A DNA stretch of 13,637 nt from a bacterium (GTDB lineage Bacteria > ARS69). The notes under the pieces are model-generated. The model ran no database searches and was not told where the DNA came from. It saw nothing but the letters and a program-made list of their open reading frames with translations. A program made the position numbers and the translations under genes. How positions within the stretch are numbered: position 1 is the stretch's first letter; every line of letters begins with the position of its first letter. The DNA lies in NCBI GenBank assembly GCA_025774865.1, contig JALGZO010000091.1, positions 1 to 13,637 of the forward strand, read 5' to 3'. Below, one piece after another: positions 1-7,922 of the stretch.

Positions 1-2
1 GT

Positions 3-815
3 ACGGACTCCGAAGGTGCCGGCAACGACGTCGACACCGTGATCGAGCTCTGGGATGACACGTGCGGAGGCCTGCTGACCTCGAACGACGACGGAGGCCC
101 CGGCCTCTACTCGTTGATCTCTGGGTACGTGGCGCCGTACACGGGGGCCTACAACCTGAAGATCCGTGGGTTCAGCTCGACGTCGTCGACCGGTGACTAC
201 TGGGCGATGGTCATCGCTACGCCGCAGACCGGCCCCGGCTTCTGCCCCGTCGGTACGTACAAGGCGAGCAAGATCAACGTCAACATGGAGATCAGCGACG
301 TCGCCCCGATCGAGACGCCGGGAATCAAGTTCAACCCGCAAGGCAACACGGTGATCACGGACGTCGTGATCGACATCTGCATGGATCACACGTGGGTCGG
401 CGACCTCAACATCGTGCTCAGGCGTACGGATTCGAGCGGCGGGGTCCTGGAGTGCAGTCTGCTGGACCGGCCGGGCGTGCCCCAATCCACCTTCGGGTGT
501 TCCGGGGACATGGTCTGCGATCCGGAGAACAAGTACTACTTCGGGAGCGATCCCACGCTCGAGCCACTGGGCGAGTTCGACTGCCCGGAAGTGATCGCCC
601 CGGCGTGCTACGCGGTGGCGATCGAGAACCCGGGATGTCTGGAGATCTTCCGGAATCTCCCGAAGGGCGACGGTGTCTGGACGCTCCTCATCACGGACAA
701 CGCCGCGGGTGACGACGGCTTCATCTACAACTGGTCGGTGCATCTCCTGTGCGAGACACCGATTTCGGTGGAAGAAGCGTCGTTCGCGGAGATCAAAGGC
801 AAGTACCGCGAGTAG
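3..815 (+). CDS. Secreted protein with PPC-like and proprotein-convertase P domain, 5' truncated
   Basis: The reading frame is open from the window edge, so only the last 270 residues are seen; the GTG at 39 lies inside a domain and is not a credible start. Visible residues 1-75 resemble a bacterial pre-peptidase C-terminal (PPC) domain, with the core DTVIELWDD followed by LLTSNDDGG. Residues of about 87-249 form a P/Homo B domain: a HTWVGDLNIVL strand, a DRPGVPQSTFGCSGD stretch, and the closing GDGVWTLLITDNAAGDDGF and NWSVHL. Such domains usually follow a secreted subtilase, metalloprotease or adhesin module, so the missing part may be a peptidase; that cannot be seen here. Several cysteines in the P domain fit an extracytoplasmic location. 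The protein ends in a short tail, EASFAEIKGKYRE, rather than the FlgD-like module of the next two genes. A strong terminator follows. Confidence 0.85.
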   Translation, partial: TDSEGAGNDVDTVIELWDDTCGGLLTSNDDGGPGLYSLISGYVAPYTGAYNLKIRGFSSTSSTGDYWAMVIATPQTGPGFCPVGTYKASKINVNMEISDVAPIETPGIKFNPQGNTVITDVVIDICMDHTWVGDLNIVLRRTDSSGGVLECSLLDRPGVPQSTFGCSGDMVCDPENKYYFGSDPTLEPLGEFDCPEVIAPACYAVAIENPGCLEIFRNLPKGDGVWTLLITDNAAGDDGFIYNWSVHLLCETPISVEEASFAEIKGKYRE

Positions 816-844
816 CTCTTTCCTGAGCTGCGCGGAAGTTTCTG

Positions 845-876
845 CGGGTCGGGTGCCTCGGCACCCGGCCCGTTTT
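845..876 (+). terminator. Intrinsic terminator after the P-domain gene
   Basis: A 13-bp stem (845-857 with 860-872, a single T-G wobble) closes on a two-base TC apex, or more realistically a 12-bp stem with a CTCG tetraloop, and is followed directly by TTTTCTTC. It lies 30 bases after the stop of the rightward gene and before the stop of the leftward gene. The T-tract is on the plus strand only, so it should mainly stop rightward transcription. Confidence 0.9.
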
Positions 877-889
877 CTTCGGGTGGGGC

Positions 890-3097
890 TCAGCGGAGCC
901 GAACCGCTTTCCGCACGAACGGCGTGTCGCCGAAGCCGCGGATGAAGTAGACGCCGGCGGGGAGCGGCCGCCCGCGATCGTCACGGCCGTCCCAGGCGAG
1001 GCGGTGCGCGCCCTCCGGTACCGGATCGTCCGAGAGCCGGCGGACCATCCGTCCGGCCACGTCGTAGACCCGGACGCTCAGTCGAGTCGGAACGGGAAAG
1101 GTGAACGAGAGCTCCTGCATCCCGCGGGCCGGCTGCGGGTGCGGCCGGCCGACCGTCCACGCGGGGGCGGGCACTTCCGCCGTCGGCGCCGACACGGGGT
1201 CGTTCCCCTGGAGCCAGAGGAACTGGTCGGCCACGAGGGGCCCGAGCTTCGTCGTGCCGCCGTCGGGCCAATCGACGAGCAGGCTGTCGATCACCGTCTC
1301 GCCGCCGAGGCCGAAGTGAAGATCGTGCGTTCCCTGGAAACCCCGCCAGGTATCGGCCCGGGCGCGCCGATGAACGACGACCGGACCGGCATGGCACGTC
1401 ACCTTCGCCCCGACGCTCGTGCCGCCGCTCGCGGTCGGGCCGAGCTGAACCGAGAGCCAGTGCCCCGCGGGTCCCTCGTTCCGGTAGAGGCGTGGCGGCG
1501 CGAGATTGGCGAAGAAGAGCGCCCCGGCGCCGTCCTGGTGAAAGAGATCGAGGTCCCCATCCTGGTCGATGTCTCCCCAGGCGCCGCCGTCCGACAGGTA
1601 GCTCGTGGTGCCCGACACCCAGGTCGGCCCGGTGAGTGGGACGAATGCGGCGCCGTCGTTGCGCCAGAGCACGTCGGGGGCGTTGCCGGTCAGCGAGGTG
1701 CCCTTGGCCACGAGGTGGATGTCGAGATCGGAATCGTTGTCGAAGTCGACCCACGTCACGTGACGCGGGTTGTCCGACGCCGTGAGACCGAGACTTCCCG
1801 TCAACTCGGTGAAGACGCCGCCGTCGTTCCGGAAGACGCGGGGAGGGGCGACGGGTGAGCTCGGCTGCTCGAGGTTCGTGGCGCCGGGATTTCCGACGCC
1901 GCCGGGCGGGTAGAGATACCCCGAGAATGCGCCGAACGTACCGGGCGGCGCCGACACGTGAAACTGCCACGGCCCGCCGGCGAACTCCCTCCACACGTAG
2001 AGACCGACATCCACCCCGGGATCGAAGATGGGCGCCCCCACGTAGGCGTCGGTCAGCGTCATCACGGGCTGCGTCTGATTCACGGCGTCCGGCCCGAGGA
2101 ACACCATCTCGGGGTGGTAGCCGCCGCGCCACTGGAGAATGGACACGGGGTCCCCGCCCAGCGACTCCATCGTGAACGTGTCGATTCCGTCGTCGCCGAA
2201 ACGGTGGTGAGCGAAGAACCAGAAGTCGCCGCCGTCCAGACCCCAGGCGTCGGTGACCCCGTCGCCTCCTTCGCAGATCACGAGGTCGAGATCGCCGTCG
2301 TTCTCGAGATCACCCCAGTCCGCCCCGGCGATGATGGGGAGGCTTCCGAGCGCGGCGGCGGTGACGTCAGCGAACACGCCGCCATCGTTGCGCCAGAGGA
2401 TCGTCGGCCGGAAGAACTCCTCGCCCCCCACGAGCAGGTCGGGATCGCCGTCGTCATCGTAGTCCGCGAACACGCCGCCGACCGTCCCCAGCTCTTCGTC
2501 GATGCCCCAGTCGCTCGCGACGTCGACGAACGTCATCGAGCCGTCGTTCCGGTAGAGGCGGTTCGGGAAGCCGGCGAGCGGGGCTACCGCGTGGTGCAGG
2601 TCGAGGTCACCGTCCCCGTCGACGTCCGCCGCCGAGAAATTGCGGCCGCGAGCGGTCGGGTCCAGCATGCCTCCCGCGTTGGTCACGAGATCGAAATCGC
2701 CGGAGCCGAGCCCGCGCCAGAGCTCGTTGCCGTCGTCGGAGCATCCGCAACCGCCGCCCCCACCGTGCGAGCACAGCGCGTCGAGCACGCCGTCTCCGTC
2801 CAGGTCGGCCCAGAGGAAGCCGTGGCGATCCTGAACGTCGGTGACGAGCTGGGGGCCGGCGATCGAGAACGAGCCGGTGCCGTCGTTCCAGAAGATGTTC
2901 GCGCTGAGCCAGTGGTGGTGGTTGAGGATGTCGAGGTCGCCGTCGCCGTCGATGTCCACCACCGAGCCGCCCCAGGTCGGTCCTTCGCCCCACACCCCGG
3001 CGGAACCCGCGACCTCGACGAACTCGGCGGCGACGGGAGTCGAGATCAGGGCGAACAGGGCGGCGAAGAGCGTCGTGGGTCTCGAGTCGGGATGCAT
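890..3097 (-). CDS. Secreted FG-GAP/VCBS repeat protein with ASPIC/UnbV and C-terminal sorting domain (CRTAC1-like)
   Basis: 735 residues. The start at 3097 is chosen because it gives a signal peptide (residues 1-24, ending PVAA) and has GAGGA just upstream; the frame stays open to 3241, but the extra 48 residues are basic and would bury the signal. Seven calcium-binding D-x-D-x-D/S-G type loops lie at about 48, 98, 158, 212, 263, 451 and 509, each typical of a VCBS/FG-GAP propeller blade, with recurrent L/I-W/Y-RNDG strands. Residues of about 545-612 match ASPIC/UnbV (GHWLSVQL, then HFGLGG and VDWPDGG). Residues of about 660-735 are a FlgD-like Ig fold (VYDVAGRMVRRL, AWDGRDDRGRPLPAGVYF), as used for type IX-like sorting. 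The likely role is an extracellular adhesion or binding protein; the ligand is unknown. The stretch at 272-410 has no calcium loop. Confidence 0.9.
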   Translation of the reverse strand: MHPDSRPTTLFAALFALISTPVAAEFVEVAGSAGVWGEGPTWGGSVVDIDGDGDLDILNHHHWLSANIFWNDGTGSFSIAGPQLVTDVQDRHGFLWADLDGDGVLDALCSHGGGGGCGCSDDGNELWRGLGSGDFDLVTNAGGMLDPTARGRNFSAADVDGDGDLDLHHAVAPLAGFPNRLYRNDGSMTFVDVASDWGIDEELGTVGGVFADYDDDGDPDLLVGGEEFFRPTILWRNDGGVFADVTAAALGSLPIIAGADWGDLENDGDLDLVICEGGDGVTDAWGLDGGDFWFFAHHRFGDDGIDTFTMESLGGDPVSILQWRGGYHPEMVFLGPDAVNQTQPVMTLTDAYVGAPIFDPGVDVGLYVWREFAGGPWQFHVSAPPGTFGAFSGYLYPPGGVGNPGATNLEQPSSPVAPPRVFRNDGGVFTELTGSLGLTASDNPRHVTWVDFDNDSDLDIHLVAKGTSLTGNAPDVLWRNDGAAFVPLTGPTWVSGTTSYLSDGGAWGDIDQDGDLDLFHQDGAGALFFANLAPPRLYRNEGPAGHWLSVQLGPTASGGTSVGAKVTCHAGPVVVHRRARADTWRGFQGTHDLHFGLGGETVIDSLLVDWPDGGTTKLGPLVADQFLWLQGNDPVSAPTAEVPAPAWTVGRPHPQPARGMQELSFTFPVPTRLSVRVYDVAGRMVRRLSDDPVPEGAHRLAWDGRDDRGRPLPAGVYFIRGFGDTPFVRKAVRLR

Positions 3098-3307
3098 GAT
3101 TCCTCGGGCGAGGGGAGACCCCCAGAATACCGACCCGGCGGAACGCGGAGCAACTCCCACGAGGGCCCCACGCCGAAAACGCCCCCGGAATCGAATGAAT
3201 TCGACGAATTCGAGGGGAGACTTGCGTCGTTGCCCCCGCATTTGGGATCATGCGAGGAAGCCGGGGATCCACCGAACGTGACTGAACGCATTCTGGGGGG
3301 GCGGTAC
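3098..3307. promoter_or_regulatory. Divergent intergenic region between two secreted-protein genes
   Basis: This 210-bp gap must hold the promoters of both outward-facing genes. I find no convincing -35/-10 pair on either strand. The best rightward candidate, TTGCGT at 3222 with GATCAT at 3246, matches only 7 of 12 consensus positions. The notable element is the palindrome at 3197-3211, listed separately. Confidence 0.4.
3197..3211. repeat. Perfect 15-bp palindrome in the divergent promoter region
   Basis: GAATTCG, a central A, then CGAATTC: two 7-base arms that are exact reverse complements. It is AT-richer than its surroundings, lies 100 bp upstream of the leftward start and 97 bp upstream of the rightward start, and has the size of a dimeric regulator site. 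Its regulator is unknown. A chance palindrome is possible. Confidence 0.4.
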
Positions 3308-5401
3308 ATGCGCAGGAACGGGCTTCTCATTTTGACGGCGATAGCAGCACTGGCAGTCCTTCCAGGGGTCGCGCAGGGCGCGGCTCAGGTCTGGCGGGTC
3401 ACCGACGCCACGGTGACTCTCTCTCTGGACCCCGCCCACCTGTCGAATCTCGGTCTCACCGTCGTCGAGGCCCGGCCCACGTCCACGCGCTACACGGCCC
3501 GGGAGCTCTCCCTGGAGACGCCCGCCTACGCGTTCGAGGCGACGACCGGATTCACGGCGAGCTTCCGGACCACCGACGGGTCGTTCGAAGCGTTCACCAC
3601 CGGCCGGGTCGAGGTCCCGGTCCGCGGCGGTCTGGCCTTCCGCACAGAGCATCCCGCCACGCGCGAGATCCTTGCACCTGTCTTCTTGTACGATTTCGTC
3701 GTGGAGCTCGATCCGTCCCGGCCCGATGCCATCCGGCTCCGGAGTTCCGATCCCGCCCTCCCGGTTCCCCTCGAGGTCCGGAGCGTCGGCGCCCGTTTCG
3801 ACTGGGAAGCCAGGCGGCTCTCGTTCCCCATGGGCGACCTCGTGATCACGGAAGCCTGGGCGAATCGTCTCGGGCAGCCGGAGATCGCGGGGCAGTGGGT
3901 CGGTGTCTTCGACGTGCGTTTCGGCGCGGAGCTCGCTCGCGGGGAGGACGTCGCCCCGACCGAACCCAGGTCCGAGCGCGGGAGCGTTCTCGACGTCCTT
4001 CTCGGCGAGCTCTACGGCATCACCTCGCAGGGACACATCGGGACGTTCCCCACCGGCGTGGCCGGCCTGTCCGCCGCCACGACGTCCTGCAACAACGGTG
4101 ACACCAACGTGCCGTGGAACGCGCCGATGGCCGAGACGCATCCGTTCATCGGGCTCGCCCTGTTCCGCTTGAAGGACGACCGGATGGAGATGATCGGGCA
4201 GAACTGGATGAAGCACGGCTGGTTCGCGCTGGCCAACGACCAGTGCGATCTGGGGTGCGTCGGGGGCGGCGGGACCTATCTGGCGGTCGGCTGCTCGGAC
4301 ACCTACTCCTCCGGCAACAACGGATCCCGCTTCTACCTGGGGCCGCGGGCCGAAGTGAACCCCTATACGGGGGCCTGGGAAGCGTGCGGGTCCTACTTCG
4401 ACGGGATCCCGGTCGATTGTGTGCGCGACGAGAACGGCGACGGTCTGGACGCCGTCGCGCATCGCCTGGAGGTCGCGGACGCGGACCTCGGTGACACCAC
4501 CGCCACTTACTACTACGAGGGCTGCTACTACGTCGCCGACGACGACTCCACGTACAACAACATCGGGTGGCGGGAATGCACCATGACCTGGAGCGGATCC
4601 AACTGGAGCTTCAGTACGCAGGGGGGAGGGCTGGCTCCGACCATCGGTCCGGTCATTGGAGTGTGGGGTGGTATCGAAAAGACCCAGCCGGTGGCCGACG
4701 GTGACGGCGACGTGATTCTCTCCGTCAAGACGACCGATCTCGGGGGCGGGATGTGGCACTACGACTATGCGCTCTACAACCGCCACAGTGATCGCGGCAT
4801 CTACTCGTTTTCGATTCCGGTCGAGGGAGTCAACGTGACGAACGTCGAGTTCCGGGACATCGACCAGGATTCGGGCAACGACTGGACTCACACCATCGGG
4901 AACAGCCTGATCACCTGGTCGACGGACGACTACGCGACGGATCCCGACGCGAACTACCTGCGCTATCAGACCCTTTTCAACTTCCGCTTCGACGCCGATG
5001 CGCCACCCACGGATGCCTCGGCGGTCGGCGGCATCTTCAAGCCGGGCACCGGGAGCACGGTCTACATCGACACGCAGGGACCGTACGCCGGAGCGACGTC
5101 GGTCGTCGCGGCCGCGTCGGGAGCGGACCTCCAGCTTTCCCTGGCCGGAGCCAACCCCTTCGCGGAGCGGGCCCGGCTCGAGTTCTCGTTGCCGCAGAAG
5201 TCGGAGGCGCGTCTGTCGGTCCTCGACGTGACCGGGCGGATCGTTCAGGTGTTGATCGACGGAACGGCGCCGGCCGGCCACAATGAGGTCGCCTGGAACG
5301 GCCGCGACGCGACGGGGTCGCGCGTGGCGAGCGGCGTCTACTTCTTCCGGCTCGACACCGCGGACGGGACGCGAACGGCGAAGGGCACGTTCGTCCGATA
5401 A
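3308..5401 (+). CDS. Secreted protein of unknown function with cysteine-rich core and C-terminal sorting domain
   Basis: 697 residues. The start at 3308 gives a signal peptide (MRRNG, then a hydrophobic run to VAQG at 21-24) and has a G7 Shine-Dalgarno run at 3295-3301, six bases away. The same frame is open far upstream, but only as antisense of the neighbouring gene. Residues 25-215 look beta-rich with no recognised domain. Residues of about 240-430 hold all eight cysteines (261, 313, 317, 329, 360, 371, 406, 424) and a motif-like stretch with THPFIGLALFRLKDDR, WMKHGWFAL, GCSDTYSSGNNGS and LGPRAEVNPYTG. From memory, similar stretches occur in uncharacterised secreted proteins of Planctomycetes; this is unchecked. 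Residues of about 612-697 are a FlgD-like sorting module (VLDVTGRIVQVLIDG, VAWNGRDATGSRVASGVYF). It is probably exported and surface-attached or released. I assign no activity. Confidence 0.85.
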   Translation: MRRNGLLILTAIAALAVLPGVAQGAAQVWRVTDATVTLSLDPAHLSNLGLTVVEARPTSTRYTARELSLETPAYAFEATTGFTASFRTTDGSFEAFTTGRVEVPVRGGLAFRTEHPATREILAPVFLYDFVVELDPSRPDAIRLRSSDPALPVPLEVRSVGARFDWEARRLSFPMGDLVITEAWANRLGQPEIAGQWVGVFDVRFGAELARGEDVAPTEPRSERGSVLDVLLGELYGITSQGHIGTFPTGVAGLSAATTSCNNGDTNVPWNAPMAETHPFIGLALFRLKDDRMEMIGQNWMKHGWFALANDQCDLGCVGGGGTYLAVGCSDTYSSGNNGSRFYLGPRAEVNPYTGAWEACGSYFDGIPVDCVRDENGDGLDAVAHRLEVADADLGDTTATYYYEGCYYVADDDSTYNNIGWRECTMTWSGSNWSFSTQGGGLAPTIGPVIGVWGGIEKTQPVADGDGDVILSVKTTDLGGGMWHYDYALYNRHSDRGIYSFSIPVEGVNVTNVEFRDIDQDSGNDWTHTIGNSLITWSTDDYATDPDANYLRYQTLFNFRFDADAPPTDASAVGGIFKPGTGSTVYIDTQGPYAGATSVVAAASGADLQLSLAGANPFAERARLEFSLPQKSEARLSVLDVTGRIVQVLIDGTAPAGHNEVAWNGRDATGSRVASGVYFFRLDTADGTRTAKGTFVR

Positions 5402-5429
5402 TCACCCGGCGAGCAAGCGCGGAGTCGAG

Positions 5430-7106
5430 ATGGCCGTCCAGTACGTCTACACGATGATCGACCTCGGCAAGGTCGTTCCGCCGAAGCGGAAGATCCTCGA
5501 GGGCATTTCCCTGTCGTTTCTTCCGGGCGCGAAGATCGGCGTGATCGGTCTCAACGGAGCCGGGAAGTCGTCGCTCCTGCGGATCATGGCCGGAGAAGAC
5601 GCCGATTTTCTCGGCGAGGCGCGTCCGGCCGAAGGCGTCCGGGTCGGGCACCTGTCGCAGGAGCCGGCGCTCGGGCCGTCGAAGGACGTTCTCGGCAACG
5701 TGATGGAGGGAGCGGGGGAGGCGAAGGCGCTTCTCGATCGCTACGAAGAGCTCAATCAGCAGCTCGCGAGCGAGCTCACTCCCGAGCAGATGGAGAAGGT
5801 CCTCGAGGAGCACGGGCGCGTTCAGGACGCGATCGAAGCGGCAGGGGCGTGGGAGCTCGATCGAACGCTCGAGATCGCGATGGACGCACTGCGGCTTCCC
5901 CCGGGCGACACCGACGTCTCGGTTCTGTCCGGCGGCGAAAAACGGCGGGTCGCGCTTTGCCGCCTCCTTCTCTCGCGCCCGGACCTGCTTCTCCTGGACG
6001 AACCCACGAACCACCTCGATGCGGAGTCCGTCGCCTGGCTCGAGCGGCACCTCCAGGAGTACGAAGGCACTGTCGTTTGCATCACGCACGATCGTTACTT
6101 CCTCGACAACGTCACGGGCTGGATCCTCGAGCTCGACCGCGGCCGCGGCATTCCGTGGCAGGGCAACTACTCCGGCTGGCTCGTCCAGAAGGACGCGCGC
6201 CTGGGTCGGGAGGAAAAGGAGGAGTCCGCGCGCCGCAAGGTGATCCAACGAGAGCTCGAGTGGGTGGGCATGTCGCAGAAGGCGCGGCAGGCGAAGGGCA
6301 AGGCGCGGCTCAAGGCCTACGAGAAACTCCTCGCCCAGGAGAAGGAGCGGCGGGTGGATCCGGTGGAGATTCGTATCCCTTCCGGGCCCCGGCTCGGCAA
6401 CGACGTGATCGAGACCACCGCGCTCGCCAAGGCGTACGGGGATCGCCTCCTGTTCGAGGACCTCACGATGAAGATCCCGCCCGGCGCGATCGTCGGGATC
6501 ATCGGTCCGAACGGAGCCGGGAAGACCACGCTCTTCCGGATGCTCGTCGGGGAGGAGAAGCCGGACGAGGGAACGCTGCACCTCGGGGAGAGCGTGCAGC
6601 TCGCCTACGTGGACCAATCCCGCGAATCACTCGAGGGCGACCGCCTGGTCTGGCAAGAGATCGGCGACGGCCAGGAGCAGATCGATCTCGGCGGGCGCGA
6701 AGTGAACACGCGCGCCTATGCCGCCACGTTCAACTTCAAGGGACCCGACCAGCAAAAGCGGGTGAAGGATCTCTCGGGTGGCGAGCGGAATCGCCTCCAC
6801 CTCGCGAAGCTACTCAAGTCGGGTGGGAACGTTCTGCTCCTGGACGAGCCCACGAACGATCTCGACATCGAGACCTTGCGCGCGTTGGAAAGCGCGCTCG
6901 ACCATTTCGCGGGTTGCGCCCTCATCATCAGCCACGACCGCTGGTTCCTCGACCGGGTGGCCACGCACGTCCTCGCGTTCGAGGGCGACAGCCGTGTCGT
7001 GTTCTTCGAGGGAAACTACCAGGAGTACGAGAAGGGCCGGCGCGAGCGCCTCGGCGCCGACGCGGATCAGCCGCACCGAATCCGCTACAAGAAGCTGATT
7101 CGCTAG
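5430..7106 (+). CDS. ettA: ABC-F ATPase EttA (energy-dependent translational throttle)
   Basis: 558 residues, close to the about 555 of E. coli EttA. The ATG at 5430 has GGAG at 5421-5424 and gives the family N-terminus. There are two ABC domains in one soluble chain. Domain 1 has Walker A GLNGAGKS (40-47), signature LSGGE (166-170), Walker B LLLLDEP with catalytic Glu191, and His220. Domain 2 has Walker A GPNGAGKT (359-366), signature LSGGE (448-452), Glu473 and His502. Residues of about 95-140 are the arm insertion, and about 242-325 the charged linker (PtIM) typical of ABC-F proteins. The C-terminus RIRYKKLIR is the EttA form. In E. coli EttA binds the ribosomal E site and gates entry into elongation according to the ATP/ADP ratio; the same role is inferred here. 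It starts 28 bp after the preceding gene and may be partly read through from it. Confidence 0.95.
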   Translation: MAVQYVYTMIDLGKVVPPKRKILEGISLSFLPGAKIGVIGLNGAGKSSLLRIMAGEDADFLGEARPAEGVRVGHLSQEPALGPSKDVLGNVMEGAGEAKALLDRYEELNQQLASELTPEQMEKVLEEHGRVQDAIEAAGAWELDRTLEIAMDALRLPPGDTDVSVLSGGEKRRVALCRLLLSRPDLLLLDEPTNHLDAESVAWLERHLQEYEGTVVCITHDRYFLDNVTGWILELDRGRGIPWQGNYSGWLVQKDARLGREEKEESARRKVIQRELEWVGMSQKARQAKGKARLKAYEKLLAQEKERRVDPVEIRIPSGPRLGNDVIETTALAKAYGDRLLFEDLTMKIPPGAIVGIIGPNGAGKTTLFRMLVGEEKPDEGTLHLGESVQLAYVDQSRESLEGDRLVWQEIGDGQEQIDLGGREVNTRAYAATFNFKGPDQQKRVKDLSGGERNRLHLAKLLKSGGNVLLLDEPTNDLDIETLRALESALDHFAGCALIISHDRWFLDRVATHVLAFEGDSRVVFFEGNYQEYEKGRRERLGADADQPHRIRYKKLIR

Positions 7107-7108
7107 AA

Positions 7109-7131
7109 CGAGCGACGGGGCGGTCCGCTCG
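7109..7131 (+). other. GC-rich hairpin just after the ettA stop
   Basis: CGAGCGAC pairs with GTCCGCTCG with a single bulged C and a GGGGCG loop, giving an 8-bp stem that begins three bases after the stop. No T-tract follows, so it is not a canonical intrinsic terminator. It could protect the 3' end or assist termination between the convergent ettA and yceI-like genes. Confidence 0.35.
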
Positions 7132-7169
7132 CCGCGAACCACCCCGCATCGTCGAATCCGTCTTGCCGT

Positions 7170-7778
7170 TCAGCTCTGCTCGGGCGCCACCGTGGCCTCG
7201 ATGTGCACCGTCATCGTCACGTCGTTGCCGACCAGAAGCGAACCCGTCTCCAGCGTCTTGCTGAACGAGACTCCGAACTCCTGACGATCGATCGTGCCCG
7301 TCATCTCGAGTGCGGTCATCGGCGTCTTGGTGAACGGGTTCTCGGCGAATCCGTGAATGACGACCTCGAAGTCCACCGACTTTGTCACTCCGCGCATCGT
7401 CAGGTCGCCGGTCAGGACGTACTTGTCACCCTTCTTCTTCGCCGACTTCGACTCGAACGTCAGCTGGGGGTGATTCTCAGTGTCGAAGAAATCGGGACTC
7501 CTGAGGTGTCCGTCGCGCTTTTCGTTGTTCGTGTTCACCGACGCCATCTGCACGGTGCCCGAGACCTTCAGGCTCCCCTCGATGTTCTTCGGATCGACCC
7601 AGACCGCCCCTTCGAACTCATCGAAGCGGCCCGGCACGTTCGCCAGGATGTGCCGAACGGAGAAGACCACCTGGGAGTGCGTGGGATCGACCGGGTACTG
7701 GACGACCTCGGCCATCGCGGACAGCGGTATCGAGGCAGTCAAGGTGAGTATCGTGATCAGGGGCAGCAGGCGATTCAT
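7170..7778 (-). CDS. YceI family exported lipid-binding protein
   Basis: 202 residues, the usual length for YceI proteins. AAAGGA sits eight bases before the ATG. Residues 1-23 are a signal peptide (hydrophobic run LLPLITILTLTASIPL, ending AMA). The mature part shows the family pattern: VDPTHSQVVFSVRH near the start, FDEFEGAVWVDP, the helix stretch NEKRDGHLRSPDFFDTENHP, LTGDLTMRGVTKSVDFEV, and a last strand with VGNDVTMTVHIEA. YceI folds as a lipocalin-like beta barrel that binds polyisoprenoid or fatty-amide ligands in the periplasm. The ligand here and any link to stress are not visible. It is transcribed alone: divergent from the PGI gene (144-bp gap) and convergent with ettA (63-bp gap). 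Confidence 0.93.
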   Translation of the reverse strand: MNRLLPLITILTLTASIPLSAMAEVVQYPVDPTHSQVVFSVRHILANVPGRFDEFEGAVWVDPKNIEGSLKVSGTVQMASVNTNNEKRDGHLRSPDFFDTENHPQLTFESKSAKKKGDKYVLTGDLTMRGVTKSVDFEVVIHGFAENPFTKTPMTALEMTGTIDRQEFGVSFSKTLETGSLLVGNDVTMTVHIEATVAPEQS

Positions 7779-7892
7779 TCGCTCATTCCTTTCGACAAGG
7801 TTTCGTTCGAGACGAGCTTCCGGATCCTAAAACGTCCTACGTACCGACCAGGCCCCTCGCGACCCGCGAAATTGCGGTTCCCCCCGAAAGGT

Positions 7893-7919
7893 GAGAGGAT
7901 CCGCCTCTTTCCAGGAGGC
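7893..7919 (+). promoter_or_regulatory. Competing hairpins over the PGI gene ribosome-binding site
   Basis: GCCTC (7903-7907) pairs exactly with GAGGC (7915-7919), which contains most of the AGGAGG Shine-Dalgarno before the ATG at 7923. The same CCTCT can instead pair with AGAGG (7894-7898), and a flanking G-T wobble extends this to six pairs, freeing the site. The two stems exclude each other. They are short (five to six pairs), so this may be chance. The rest of the 144-bp divergent gap (7779-7922) shows no convincing promoter. Confidence 0.3.
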
Positions 7920-7922
7920 ATC

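Noticed and set aside
3098-3241. 48-residue N-terminal extension of the VCBS protein
   Set aside because: It would place basic residues before the signal peptide, and the upstream ATG has no Shine-Dalgarno.
3222-3251. TTGCGT with an 18-bp spacer and GATCAT as promoter for the gene at 3308
   Set aside because: Only 7 of 12 consensus bases match, which is weak in a sequence of this length.
1958-3307. Long plus-strand open frame leading without a stop into the secreted-protein gene at 3308
   Set aside because: It lies antisense to the VCBS gene, encodes low-complexity Val/Glu/Arg-rich sequence, and the signal peptide and Shine-Dalgarno mark 3308 as the start. High G+C keeps such frames open.
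3248-5281. 677-codon minus-strand frame
   Set aside because: It is the mirror of the secreted-protein gene, rich in Arg/Val/Gly/Asp, with no domain, signal peptide or ribosome-binding site.
5037-6617. 526-codon minus-strand frame
   Set aside because: Antisense of ettA and the end of the preceding gene; composition reflects complementary codons.
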